Position numbers and translations under genes: made by a program
Shown here: one piece after another, positions 13,301 to 24,227 of the stretch
Numbering within the stretch: the first letter of the stretch is position 1
Layout: each line of letters begins with the position of its first letter
DNA from: Phoronis australis
Taxonomy: Eukaryota > Phoronida > Phoronidae
DNA: 64,000 nt
Assembly: GCA_002633005.1 (NCBI GenBank)
Contig: NMRA01000202.1
Coordinates: 167,516 to 231,515 of the forward strand
Direction: 5' to 3'
The notes under the pieces: generated by a model
What the model was told of the DNA's origin: nothing
What the model saw: only the letters and a program-made list of their open reading frames with translations
Databases searched by the model: none

Positions 13301-13566
13301 ATCGGTAATTTTATAGACAGTCTTTGGTCGCACTGATTTTTGTCCTTTGTATCCATGGTATATAGCAGTAGATTGTTGATTAATCTAATGCGGGTATCAG
13401 AGTACACTGATCGGTTAGTCAGTACTCAAAACCATGGTGGTTAGAAGTTTCACTATACAATAGGCTGTGTCTTTGACCTTTGAAGTCAATGGTCATATTT
13501 TGAGGGACCGTGTGTGCCCTGACACGACATCGGTTTTGTACAACTGTTTCGGTCACTGTGACTTTT
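10310..13566. other. Intergenic region between convergent genes
   Basis: AT-rich sequence between the + strand calcium-sensor gene and the - strand receptor gene. I see no protein homology and no clear repeat. TTTATT at 12725-12730 reads AATAAA on the - strand and could be the receptor's poly(A) signal, about 0.84 kb beyond its stop. Confidence 0.4.
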
Positions 13567-13845
13567 CTACACAGAAAGTTCCTCGGTTTTGTGCGCGTGT
13601 CCGTTCATTAATGGTTTGGTGGCTCCGTCTGACCGACTCAACTTGTCAGTTCGGCATTGGCCACGTGATACTCGTTTGATAGGAGTACCCGTATGTAATG
13701 AATCACTGTCACTGTTCTGGTTATTATTTGAGCTCCTTGTGTACTGACTGGGGTACTTCACGGTTGCATTACCTTTACCCTTAAGCACGCATCGAAGATT
13801 TGCACAACATGGAAACCATTTGCTTGCAATATCACACAGGTCGGC
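13567..13845 (-). CDS. Rhodopsin-class (class A) peptide GPCR, coding exon 3 (cytoplasmic tail)
   Basis: This exon encodes the last 92 residues of the receptor and a TAG stop. The acceptor on the - strand is a strong pyrimidine tract ending TCTCTTTGTAG just above 13845. It joins exon 2 in phase 0 and turns NHQFR into NHQFR-ADLCDIASKWFPCC. That is a normal helix 8, with Cys370-Cys371 as likely palmitoylation sites. The rest is a Ser/Thr/Asn-rich tail (TRSSNNNQNSDSDS and so on) suited to receptor kinase and arrestin control. The exon has no ATG of its own and is recognised only by the splice join. Confidence 0.85.
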   Translation of the reverse strand, partial: ADLCDIASKWFPCCANLRCVLKGKGNATVKYPSQYTRSSNNNQNSDSDSLHTGTPIKRVSRGQCRTDKLSRSDGATKPLMNGHAHKTEELSV

Positions 13846-15551
13846 CTACAAAGAGAATAAGAAAGTTAAGAGACATTAGAACTATTGCTCGCCATCTATT
13901 TTGAGCAGGAGGTCGACAAGGTTTGTAACAAGATTCCCTAACAAGTAGTCCTTCTCAATAAGCAGACGCGCCTCGTTGACGACTCTGCAATCTGAAAAAT
14001 TCATGACTTAAAATATCTTACTTCCTCCTCAGTAGGCAATTACATCGCCCTGAATGCCGCAGCCAGCCAGCCGAGGAACTACTACGTGTTGCCTACCCCC
14101 TCAGCTGGTCTGTCAGATAATTCATCTCCTCAGCATCCGTTTTGCGGAGAAATACATTTTCGAGCACGATGACCGCCAAAAGTACGCGCCTGAAAAACTC
14201 GGTGAATGGTCTTTTAGCTGCGGCCAATCTTCGCCACAAAAACACCCAGTAAGATTTCTCACATACTGAACTCCATGACCATTCATCCAGGCACCCGCAG
14301 CAAAACTTCCTAGCTAAAGGGAGGAACGAGCAAACGAAACGAACGTTTTCCAGGTTCACGAGAACATTTTCCCGTCGAAAATTGTAGTTGAACACTTCAT
14401 ACTTTACGACATTGTAGTCTATATCCGCCCGTCACGGTTTCACCAGAGACGGGAAGCTGGACAAAGCTAGAGTTTTGCAACTGCGAATGTTTGACGTTTG
14501 TCGAGCCAGCGTTTCGCACAAATTTACTACATCTTTCTACCATAGGTTAACCGCGACAATCGCGTCATCAGAAATTCCACGTGACGAAGGAGGTCCAACA
14601 AAAGTTAGTTTAATCGTGCACATAACTGCAACAATGCTCGTTCCCAAGGCGAGATTTCTTTTTTTATTGGTATAAGCGTGGCGTTGCTATTTAGGTCACA
14701 AACCAAATTGGTTCGAAAACGCGTATTTTCGTGTCGAAAGAACAGTAACTTGTTTTTTTTTTCATTTAGAAAACTTACCGTGGTGAAATTGATCTGTGAA
14801 TTAAGGTGATTTCAGGTCTTCGAAAAAAAAACGTCATTGCTCGAAATCGAGGCTCTAAAAGTGTCACTGCGTGTCAAGTCGAGTAAAATAACGAAGTGTC
14901 AGTTTTTTGTAAGCCAAGAAATAACTTCTCATCTGAGTAAGAAATAAGGCGAAACCAATTTTATAGGAGTACGTGGTCTAAATTTAGAATTCGATTCTTC
15001 AGGGAACACGGGTTTGTAGCTGTTTTAAGCACCCTCTACACTGGCAAACTCTACTGATCAAGCTTTCGTGCGAATCACGATTTAACTCGAAGTTGACTGA
15101 TGTTTTGTTGAGATTGCCAACCAGTTTACCCTAGCCAACTGGCTCTGTCAAAATTTCACTAGCAAGCACTGCAAACTGTTACTGGGCCGCGGTTAACAAG
15201 CAATCTCCACTCCAAACCTTAGTTTGCACACTGCCGAGGTCTAACTCGAACGAAGACTGGGCTTCAAATCCAGGCAACCCTCAATGGCGCGGTACTTAGC
15301 TAGATTAAAAAATGGATAATTTGGTGGAAAACAAAACTTTTCCCCCGTACATGATCCCTGACCCGGTATTTCCGATCTTTACCCCCAGGTTGCAGCTAAT
15401 TAAGTTACCCGGTTGGTTTTGCCAGCCCCACCCCTCCAGTCATCAATCGTTATGTCACTAAACAACAACTTGCCTTAGTGGTCGGTTAAAGTCAGTAATG
15501 TGGCTACCGGAGGGCTTCACAGAACCGGGGAAAGTTTAGCTCCATTAAGTC

Positions 15552-15625
15552 CTCTCTGGTCCCCTAAGTGCCAAGCCAGCACGCTGGCTATTGACCACCT
15601 AGCGGCACGCAGGGAACCAGCGAGC
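15552..15625. mobile_element. 74-bp palindromic MITE with 8-bp target-site duplication (family H, copy 1)
   Basis: This element lies in receptor intron 2 and is flanked by perfect 8-bp direct repeats ATTAAGTC at 15544-15551 and 15626-15633. The imperfect terminal inverted repeats are CTCTCTGGTCCCCT at the left and AGGGAACCAGCGAGC at the right. The centre is the hairpin AGCCAGCACGCTGGCT. Related elements are at 32354-32422 and 48065-48626, each with an almost matching 8-bp duplication of a different sequence. Duplications of 8 bp are typical of hAT and P-type transposases. The assignment to either is inference. Confidence 0.88.
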
Positions 15626-15660
15626 ATTAAGTCAGGTTAGCTTTTTTCGGTGTATTAGAA

Positions 15661-15749
15661 CCAGAGTAGAGTTTAGTAACGCCAGGACCTACGCGACGTA
15701 ACCTCCCGAAGTCTTGCTTTTTAGCGAGGTCCTCATGAACTCTTCCCAG
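15661..15749. mobile_element. MITE family A, copy 2 (internally deleted)
   Basis: The ends are CCAGAGTAGAGTTTAGTAAC and the inverse of CTGGGAAGAGTTCATGAGG, matching the family A termini. The middle keeps only the GAAGTCTTGCTTTTTAGCG end of the core. It sits 36 bases from the 74-bp MITE in the same intron. Confidence 0.7.
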
Positions 15750-15998
15750 ACGGGCGTTTCGTAGACGCGAGAGTCTCGCGAAAATGTGCCGAGATCGCGC
15801 AAGAACTCCTGAGATTTTGTCAATCATTACAAGCAATGAACATGGTCACACTAGCTTCCTTAGCAAGATTCTACGTCCACAGAGCTAAACCCCAGTGACA
15901 TATCTTGCGAGTTTGGCCACATCATACAAATGACTTCACGTAGTTTGTCCTCCTCAGAACATTGTCTCATCAGCCCAATAACACACGGCAACACTTAC

Positions 15999-16202
15999 CC
16001 TAAACTGGTGGTTCATAAACCCATAGATGATTGGATTCTGGAAACTGTTGGACATGGCCAGTATATGTACGCAGAAGTAAATGATAGTCAAGGCTCGCAT
16101 TGAAATCTGGGGAGGATTGTAGTCTAAGACGAGAAAGAAGACCTGTAGCGGCAGCCAGCAGACGCCGAAGAGCGCAAGAATGATGATGAGCATTTTGACG
16201 AC
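15999..16202 (-). CDS. Rhodopsin-class (class A) peptide GPCR, coding exon 2 (TM6-TM7)
   Basis: This exon encodes 68 residues starting VVKMLIIILALFGVCWLP and ending MSNSFQNPIIYGFMNHQFR. TM6 has the class A CWLP motif (Cys304, Trp305, Pro307 of the joined protein). TM7 has NPIIY (Asn345-Tyr349). The acceptor on the - strand is TTTTCCGTAG/GTCGTC and the donor is AGG/GTAAGT, phase 0 at both sides. Intron 1 (16203-16883) holds nothing recognisable. Intron 2 (13846-15998) holds the two MITEs at 15552-15625 and 15661-15749. Confidence 0.93.
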
Positions 16203-16883
16203 CTACGGAAAATACGAAATCTATGAAACGAATGACACACTAAAGCAAAGTTTCACGTTCGATTGAGAACAGAAGCAAAAGGGGGAGTTCAGTTGGCTTG
16301 GATTCCGGGTGACGTTTCGCCACTACTTTGAAAGACATGTCATGAAATGAAGGCTGTGCTCCCGATCCCATTCTGCCTTCCCGACTGTAGTTAATTATCG
16401 ATATTGTCTAAAGCGTACAATGCCCTTTTAGGGAGACTCCCCTACCCTTCATAAAGAGTAGACCTACTTCGAAAGACGTTCAGTACCATCTCCCATACAG
16501 GAATGTCACCGACATTTTTCAAAATCAAAAGCGTGAGCCTGTAGTTAACGACCATTATTAAGGACTCATGTTTTCAATCCGTTAGTACACAATCTGAAAT
16601 CCTTCACGGTGCCTAAATTGTGTACAGCAATCATTGAAAAAAATATTCACAATAAAGTGCCTTACTAAGACGTAACATTTTGCTTTATGAATAAGCCATA
16701 ATCTTTTACAAAAAACGAAATGCGTGAAAGCTTGCTTAGTCGTCCGCATGAACGACTAGTGATTTTTGGGAGGGGATATTGTCGCGTCGTTCCCTATCTC
16801 ATATCAAAGATGCGAACTAGCCAGCGTTGGTGTGTTCCTAACTTTCGCCACGTTGAACTGATGTCGCCAAGTAAAGTACCTAC

Positions 16884-17750
16884 CTTCCTCTTACTCTTAA
16901 GCTGGGCTGCGTCCCTGGTTTCATCCCTGTTGCCAGGTGAAGTCCTCGTCCACAGTTTTCGGGCAATAATCGTGTAAGTTATTGTCAGTATTATAAATGG
17001 AATAAGATATGTAAATGTTAATACAAACAGTGTGAACACTTGTTTGTCTTCGTTGTTCGCCCAGTCCTCACCGCAATCAGCTTTGGTAGAAAACTCCGTT
17101 GCCTTGGTAACACGACCTACCCATAACTCTACGCCGGCCAGTAAAAGAGCAACTATCCATATAGAGATGATGATGATTTTTGACCGGTATTTCGTTGACA
17201 TTGATTTCAATGGAAACACGACGACTATGAACCGGTCAATTCCTATGGCCATGTTGGTCAACACGCTGGCAGTGACCGAGAAGACTTGCATGAAAAGTAC
17301 GATGGGGCACATGGGTGCGGAGAAAATCCAAGTATCCAACATAGCGTTTGTGAATGAAAATGGCATGCAGAAGATTGCTTGTATCAAGTCAGCAATCGCC
17401 AGGTTGATGAGGAAGATTCGAAGGTCCGATTTACTTCTTCGCCCTATGGCGAACACCGTTATCGCGACGGTGTTCCCTGCTACAGAGAGGATGGTTATGA
17501 ACGAGTAGATGATGATCAGAAGGGCTTGAGCCTCTGTTTCCATTGGATTTGGATGAATTGCTGATTGGTTGCTTTTGCTGTCTAACTCGAAGTCGCTGAT
17601 ATTCCCAGTAACATTTATGTTTGCTGTTGTTGTGTCCAACGAAACTGACGCAGTCCGTACTTCCATTTTGGGTCGAGCGTCGCCAGATGTCGCCGAAATA
17701 GGTTGGAAATATCCACCGGTGAAATTAAATAAATCTTTTAAAGTCGCCAT
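16884..17750 (-). CDS. Rhodopsin-class (class A) peptide GPCR, coding exon 1 (N-terminus to TM5 and ICL3)
   Basis: This is the first 289 residues of a 449-aa seven-transmembrane receptor of the peptide-binding (beta) group of class A. It resembles NPY, NPFF, QRFP and tachykinin receptors; I cannot assign one ligand. The extracellular N-terminus has four N-glycosylation sequons (Asn9, 46, 50, 61). TM1 has Asn93 in AGN. TM2 has LAIADL with Asp121. Cys148 and Cys226 are the probable TM3-ECL2 disulfide. TM3 ends Asp172-Arg173-Phe174, so DRF replaces DRY. TM4 has Trp198 and TM5 has Pro251. ICL3 ends LKSKRK at the donor AAG/GTAGGT, phase 0. The start is the ATG at 17750-17748; the frame is open 18 codons further up without an ATG and then meets TGA. 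Confidence 0.93.
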
Positions 17751-18353
17751 GTGAAATTCACGAAATTGATGAACTGCTTCACGCCTTGAAGATTCCGCTG
17801 ACAAGATATGTGTGTTTCACGTCATCACCGTCAACCTGAGATGTAAAAGATGTTTAATTAATGTGATCAGATGACACCAAGGGGACAATTAAAACTATAA
17901 TTTCTCCAGTCCTAATGTCGAGCTACCCGTGGGGAAGATAACCTGTATGATTAATCATTTACACGTGTCTGCGTGATTAAAGTAAAGTGTTTACACCTTT
18001 ATACTACGAGAAAAATCGAAATCTTTGAGCATGCGTTTCTATGGCAACCCACGGACACAGTTTGCGATTAACATTTCCATCGCCTTAACAATTAAGTATC
18101 AAAAATAGAAGTGGCAGATCGTGATTTCCATAGGATGTTTGGAGTGTGTGGTGCATAAAACTGTCTGCAGTTACTGTTCAGCAGGTGGTCCTTTCGTAAT
18201 TTCGAATTACGTAACAGTTACACAAAGCAACAAAAGACTCAAACTATGACCGAGTTCCGTAGCGAATCAACCGACGGAAAAACCATTAAGTAGCGAGCAT
18301 CTCATTATTGACTGATTACGTTTACGTCATTTGAGTATTATTGTGTGGACACA
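17751..18353. other. 5' flank of the receptor gene
   Basis: This must contain the receptor 5' UTR and promoter, read on the - strand. I see no TATA-type element I would defend and no further coding exon. Confidence 0.3.
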
Positions 18354-18697
18354 GCCCTGAGTTCAGTAGCGCTTCATGAGATAATGTCATGTATTTTAAA
18401 TGAAAACACGCGATTTACATGCGCGCACCCAGCCTTCAATATGGGGGGCTCGAATTCTTGCCGTTGTGGACCTTTTGGTAACAAAAAGGCGGGCGGACTA
18501 AAAAAAAAAAAACGGGGCACCCCTGTGAATTGCGGGGGGACTTATGTCTCATTTTCTCGGACTTTTTGTTTCTCAGAGGCGGACCTTTTTGCCCACTTCG
18601 CCAAATGGAGGGGTGGCTCGTTCGAGCCCCTCCTGGGTGCGCGCATGATTTAGGCTAGATTTTAGGTAACCCGATTCCCGGTCCTCACACGCTGACG
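18354..18697. mobile_element. MITE family A, copy 3, split by a family G element
   Basis: The left part runs from CCCTGAGTTCAGTAGCGC to GAAAACACGCGATTTA. The right part resumes at ATTTAGGCTAGATTTTAGG and ends near a degenerate GGTCCTCACACGCTGACG. Other family A copies show these two parts joined, so the element at 18418-18647 was inserted into this one. Confidence 0.75.
18418..18647. mobile_element. MITE family G, copy 1, with 5-bp target-site duplication
   Basis: A 230-bp element with terminal inverted repeats CATGCGCGCACCCAG and CTGGGTGCGCGCATG, flanked by ATTTA at 18413-18417 and 18648-18652. Inside are GGGGGGCTCGAATTCTTG near the left end, GGACTTTTTGTTTCTC, CGGACCTTTTTGCCCACTTC and a GGCTCGTTCGAGCC hairpin near the right end. 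Other copies are 58962-59218 (same strand) and 33228-33455 (inverse, one end lost). Short open frames over all three copies are by-products of the repeat, not genes. Confidence 0.85.
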
Positions 18698-19931
18698 TCA
18701 CGGAAAGCTTGTGGACGTCCGAGCGTTACTACCCAGTTTTAACCATGTTCATTCGATGCAGTGTTCGTCCGCTTCCGCGTGACGTACTACATATAGTAAT
18801 ACAACTTACATAATAAATGAACAGTATAACAACGTACGGGAAAGGACGAATTATGTCAAATGAGCGTGGTTTTAAATGGTTCCTATTACGACAGGAGCCA
18901 GTGCAACAGCATTCAAAGCTGGAACACACTTTCTAGTATAACACGCAATTTGTGTTTTGAGTGAGGATATTACCAAAAGCGTTAAACGACCTAATCGTTG
19001 TATGTGACAAATTCAACATGGCCACCGTGCAGACACCGTGCATTACACATCCCCAGGGTGGACTCATATAGTACGTTCCCAAAATTTCCAGCGCATTAGC
19101 ACACTTGGTGAGAACATTAATTGTCCTTACCTATCATTTTGCTACGTCAAGTTTTAGTTATGAAACGTACCGAGAGTAAAGTATACAATGAATTCTTAAC
19201 ATATTTAAAAAGTAAATAATACGGATCTTTCATTGCAACTCGCAATTTAACGACCTAGTCCCTAACTCAGTTTACAGATATATCATTAGAAAATCGCATG
19301 AGTAAAAGAATCGCTCACAATAATTAAAGATAATGTGATTGAAAAAACTAACGCTAGTGAGTAAGAAAAGTTTACAAAGGGGACGAAATTTCAGGAAGGT
19401 AGACGAGTCCCTATTGGGACAGTGTCATTCAGCCGGCCACCGATGTCATACGAAGTATTAGTTTGTTGTAACTAATAATTCGCCTCCTGCAATTGCTCGC
19501 CAATCACTGCTTGTTTTTTGACACAAATCCAAGTGCACGGGTCACGTGAAGAGGAAACTGCCACACACTCAGGTCACAACCATGACCGTATACCCATTCG
19601 GCAATACAACTCAATGTCACCACTCCTATACGAGCTGGTAGGCCTACGTGTGTAGCTCTATGTACACACTAAGCACTCTGATACATCGTGTACTGATTAT
19701 CTTGGACCATCTACACACCACGCTTGTCGCGCCTAACTTCGTTCACCGGTGCGATTCTTGAGCTAGAAAAGTTGTTTCAGAACTCCCGTTTTACACACTA
19801 AGAATATTCGTATTCACAAATATCGGAATGAGTAGGCAAGGCATGTGACGCAATGTCAGCTCTCCCCAAGTCTAAGTGGCCATTTCTAAAGTGAGTAAAT
19901 AAGAACAATCTCCTCGGAAAATAAAGGGACG

Positions 19932-20634
19932 GGGAAAATCTATGAATTATTCATTTCCAAATTGTATGTAAAACCTGTCGCGGAATTGAAGTGGGAGAGA
20001 GAAATTAACTTATGCGATGATACTCAATCTTGGATAAAATTCATTCTGTAATTTATCATTGTACTTCCGATGTCAGACTCAGATGGTTTCAATTCCGTAT
20101 CAACCAGAGACTTATTGGTACAAACTCTTATTTAAAGAAAATAGGTGTTAGTGAATGTTATGTTCTTTCTGTGAGCAACATGAAGAAACAATTCTACATT
20201 TGTATTGGGAATGTTCACTTGTTCAGAAGTTTTGGGGATGTTTAAAACCATGGATGATAAATCAGTGCAATTTCCCTCTGCAGTTAACTATGTCTTCCGC
20301 CTTGTTTGGAGACCCAGCCTGTAGATTAGAAGTTGTGAATTTAATTCTTTGTTTAGCGAAATTTCATTTATATAGGCAAAGACTGCAAAAGGCTAAGCCC
20401 AATTTTCAGTCATTTTTACGTGAGGTATGTGATTACTACAACCTGGAAAAAATTATTTACAATGATAAATTGGATCTTGAAAGATTCCAGGCAAGGTGGT
20501 CTTCTTTTTGCCTATCTAGCTCTTATAAGGTCCGATAATGTTCGTAATTTGTTAGATGCACCTGACTAGATTTCATATTGCTGTACAACTATGTACTGGT
20601 TGGTTGAATTAATAAATGTTTCATCCAAAAAAAA
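19932..20634 (+). pseudogene. LINE (non-LTR retrotransposon) 3' fragment, frameshifted
   Basis: This is the C-terminal end of a LINE reverse-transcriptase polyprotein, spread over three frames. Frame 1 (19932-20044) reads KIYELFISKLYVKPVAELKW and on. Frame 2 (from about 20036) reads SDVRLRWFQFRINQRLIGTN and on. Frame 3 (20155-20538) reads MLCSFCEQHEETILHLYWEC, the zinc-knuckle-like C-x2-C...H...C module after the RT domain, and runs to a stop at 20536-20538. The first shift falls in the AAAA run near 20036-20040; the second lies near 20150. An AATAAA at 20611-20616 and A8 at 20627-20634 mark the 3' end. The RT catalytic part is missing, so it is a dead 5'-truncated copy. The pattern looks most like L1/Tx1-type elements (inference). 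Confidence 0.85.
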
Positions 20635-20930
20635 TCAGAACAACCTGGTTTAATTATAACGAGAAGCAGTACTAAGTCAAGGGTTACTTTTGAAGTTTAA
20701 AGACACTCTTTCCGGCCTTTACCTTCACTAATGTAGAAAACAGGAAAGTTTCGCCAGTCGAAAGGAATCAATAAAAGGCGAACATTTCGTAACTTTCAGT
20801 CCTGCTTGTCTTTGCATTACTTTACTTTTTACTTTTAACTTTTTAAAAAGTGGACGGTGTTTCCGCGAAAACCCCGATCATTACATAGGACAGTAACAAG
20901 AGTCTGCTGTCACTGTCTACGGCGGCCATT

Positions 20931-20950
20931 TTAAGTGGTGCACCACTTAA
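20931..20950. repeat. Perfect 20-bp palindrome
   Basis: TTAAGTGGTGCACCACTTAA is a perfect inverted repeat with no spacer. It is not within a recognised element. It could be a factor-binding site or part of a degraded element. Confidence 0.6.
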
Positions 20951-21888
20951 ACAAAAATCAAACTAAAAATCATATTAAATTAAATTTGAAAAAAATTAAT
21001 CCTGTTGAACGAGCATTATTTGAGCTTAAGAATAAATTGAACTAACTGTTTCACGAAGTTTTTAACAAACGGAAAGGGTAATACTTAAAAAGGCTGCCTC
21101 AAATACATTTGTACTAGGCCATTGGGAATCAGGTCGGTTCAGACTGTGCTCAGACGCAGTTTTCGCGCGTACAACTAGTTATCGCTTCGTGTGCGGCGAG
21201 CAACATTAGCATTTGGTGTGTACCCAGCCTTTCTACATAACATAGATAGGGCGTTGCATAAATAAGACGACTCACTGAGTGTGCGTTGGTCAATACAACA
21301 AATCCCTCTTGAGGCCATGGCGAGCATTAACACAGTTTCTATAAGATGATGTTTCATACGGCACGACGGCAGAACATTTCATTAACCGACTCAACTAAAC
21401 GGTTAAGCCGTAAATAATGTTTTCTAACAACTGAACCAGAAGTATATTCATTTGCAAGACTGTGAAGGAAACTTTCCCTTGGGATCGAGTTGATTTGAAG
21501 AACTACAGCCCTTTCATGTACCGCACGGTTATCTCAACAACAATGCTCATACGCCGCTGTTGCGACGGCTCACGGACAACAATAATATTTCTTATTTCGT
21601 GAGCAGCAATTAAATACGCGTTGGGTAAATTATTTAACAATCACGAATCTGCAGTTCCATTGTGTCTGTCAAAAGCTTGACCATCTTCGTTACAGATATA
21701 TAGTTAGTCAAGTTGCCTACACATGGCCCCCATGGTGAACCCTGCAGTATAATTAAGAGAGCAAAATTACATACACTAAGATCAACATTGAACATTTTGT
21801 AATTCAAGGTGGCGGATGCCGTCATTTTGAATTTCGACCCACTTTGTTCTTTTCAACTTGATGACTTACAAGGGCATGCAAAACCAGT

Positions 21889-22204
21889 GTGTTCCATCAA
21901 AACAGCTACCCCGGTGTAAAACATATATCCCGCAGCAGAAAACAGATTCCCGCAAATTCAAACAGCTAACCAGCCCGAAAAACACGAACCCCGAGCTAGC
22001 TTTAAAACAGGAATCCCGGGGATCGGACAGTGAACACGGGTACCGATAAAAAGAGTCCAGGTTTGCTGTCCGATCCCTGGGATTCCTGTTTTAAAGGTTG
22101 GGGTTCGTGTTTTTCGGCCGGGCTGGTTAGCTGTTTTGAATGTGCGGAAATCTACGACTCCGGGATATCTGTTTTACACCGGGGTTCCTGTTTCGATGGA
22201 ACAC
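21889..22204. mobile_element. Fold-back element of 316 bp
   Basis: Two arms of about 140 bases are inverted copies of each other. The left arm starts GTGTTCCATCAAAACAGC and the right arm ends with its complement at GATGGAACAC (22204). Other paired blocks are CCGGTGTAAAAC with GTTTTACACCGG, AACAGCTAACCAGCC with GGCTGGTTAGCTGTT, and GGGATCGGACAG with CTGTCCGATCCC. The loop is about 22031-22066. It has no coding content. Confidence 0.9.
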
Positions 22205-22214
22205 CTTGAATACA

Positions 22215-22380
22215 TCGTTTATACCAATGTCTGCAATGCGAAGCCCATTGCAAGTTTCAGTTGCATAATAATACCGCGCCGTATAGCAAGACGTCGCATT
22301 ATCACGCGTCATGTTGTTATTGCTGAACAATGCACGTGACGTCATGCAACAATCAAACTTATCCAGAGGATAACTTTTGA
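22215..22380. mobile_element. MITE family D, copy 1
   Basis: On the - strand this is highly similar to 47219-47373. Shared blocks include GGATAAGTTTGATTGTTGCA, TGACGTCA and GACGCGTGATAATGCGACGT. It abuts the fold-back element at 21889-22204. A lone terminus of the same type (TTTATGCAACTCAGCCCAG) occurs near 22931-22951. Confidence 0.8.
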
Positions 22381-24227
22381 AGAAAAAATAAAGTTTGAGT
22401 CTAATACTGGAATACAAAGTTACAATCAGGGAAGTTGCGTCCGCATCTCACGGACTTCAGCTTGGCTTGTGACGTTATCGTTATTCTGGCCAATTGGTGG
22501 CGTTTTGACCAGACGGCGCGGCATTGACGTCAGAACACCATCCCATACGTGTGACAAATCGAATCTTAAACCGCCTCTTTTATTTAAAGAGGGACTCTCA
22601 ATGCGCTGCCCGCTCATGGAGAGCTTCCTTCACACCCCTTCTGAACCAGTCTTCCTCACAGTCTAGGATAGTGACATCATCAGTATTGAAATCATGGCCA
22701 GTGGCGCACAGGTGGCTAAAAATAGCCGAAACATAAGTGTCCCCGTAACTAGGACGACAATGTTGTGACGTAAGCATTTTAATGGACAGTTTCGTTTCAT
22801 CTATGTAACTGTCTGAGCTCTGGGGATCCTTACACTGAACACCATAGACACAACACATGTCAAGGACAACACCCCACGGGTAATAAATTATGTGTTGTCT
22901 TAAAATTTTCATGCTCTCATAACTTATGAAGCTTTATGCAACTCAGCCCAGATGTCATGTTATTGATGCGGGGTCACTTTGAGGTCAAAATAGATGTCAA
23001 AGATCAAAATTGCCTACGTCCTTCACAAAGAACCTCTATACATTTTCTTAAAACATTTATTATGGAAGACTACAGTGTGCCAAAAACCTTTGCTCATGAG
23101 TTTCCAAGGTTGTATCGGCACACAAAAGAAAGCATTTGGTGTGGAAATGCTCATCAGTTCAGCGTTTGCTGGAGTCTCCAAGATCGACAACGGAAAGGCA
23201 TTGTAAATTCTGTGTGCGCATACAGTCTCATCACAGCCGTGTTGGTTTATCAGTTTCTACTAGAATGGGACCGAGACTTATGAAGAGCTCAAGATTTAAT
23301 GGAGATGGTTGACCATCAGAATCCTCAGTGACAACATTGATGTCAGTTGACGCCAAGATTAAAATGAAGAAGTGGAACAGCTGAATTTCGCACGTACATA
23401 ACGCAAAAGTTCAGAGATTAGGCCCCAGAAAGTGCAGGCAACTTCTCGAAAGAACGATGTCCGTGTCCACTTCAACCGTGGGCGGAAGATGCTTCCACGA
23501 AATGCCACCAACACAGTCCATTTACAATAATACAACAGAACAGGAATGTGATAATAGGCCTGTTTGTAGCATGTGCAAACTAGACACATAGTCTACAAAT
23601 GTGTAACGTGTGCGGACTACACGTATACATATAGAACACATGGAAATAAACTTTAAAAAAAGAAAAAATATATAGAACACATTCACAAACAATACACAGC
23701 GACTTTGGTTACGTAGATTTTGGGAAGATATCTGATAACAGTATTTAGCGATCACAAAAGAAGCCAAAGGATGTTGCTTTAGTATTTACCATACAGTTAA
23801 CATTTCGTCCGCCAAAAGAGTTAGATTTTTCTTACTTCCGTTCAACTTATCATTTGACCTCACTGGAGACTGATTAACCCTGCACCCATGACTAATTACC
23901 CGAAATGGGTTCTAAGTCCCAGAAAACAGTAGAAACGATACAATGCAGACCTCATTTACGCAGTCATCATTTTAGCAGTGAGCCTCATTTTAGGTTTTGA
24001 AAAGCAATTCATTTGAGACATAAATATAACAAGGTGCGAAAAGATCACGCTTTGCGCTGCGATGAAGCGCAGGATGAAGCGTTTTTAAACCTAAAGAGGC
24101 TTTACTTTTAAAATGGCGACTGCGTGAATAAGGGGTACATGTTCAGAAGATGGGAATTGGACGAAATTAAAGATGGCGTATGCCGCCATCTTGAATTATA
24201 AAACATGCTCAATGTAGCACACTGCAC
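22381..24227. other. Intergenic, no gene seen
   Basis: Several open frames of 60-115 codons occur on both strands without family resemblance. A short hairpin CCTCTTTTATTTAAAGAGG lies at about 22573-22591, and AAGATGGCG...CGCCATCTT pairs near 24171-24196. Nothing else is supported. Confidence 0.4.

Noticed and set aside
17751-17804. Upstream extension of the receptor frame as extra N-terminal codons
   Set aside because: The 18 codons above 17750 contain no ATG (the extension begins at TTG) and a TGA lies a few codons further up. The ATG at 17750 is the supported start.
22936-23283. 115-codon + strand frame as a gene
   Set aside because: No domain signature, signal peptide or splice partner. 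A different frame is open over the same bases.
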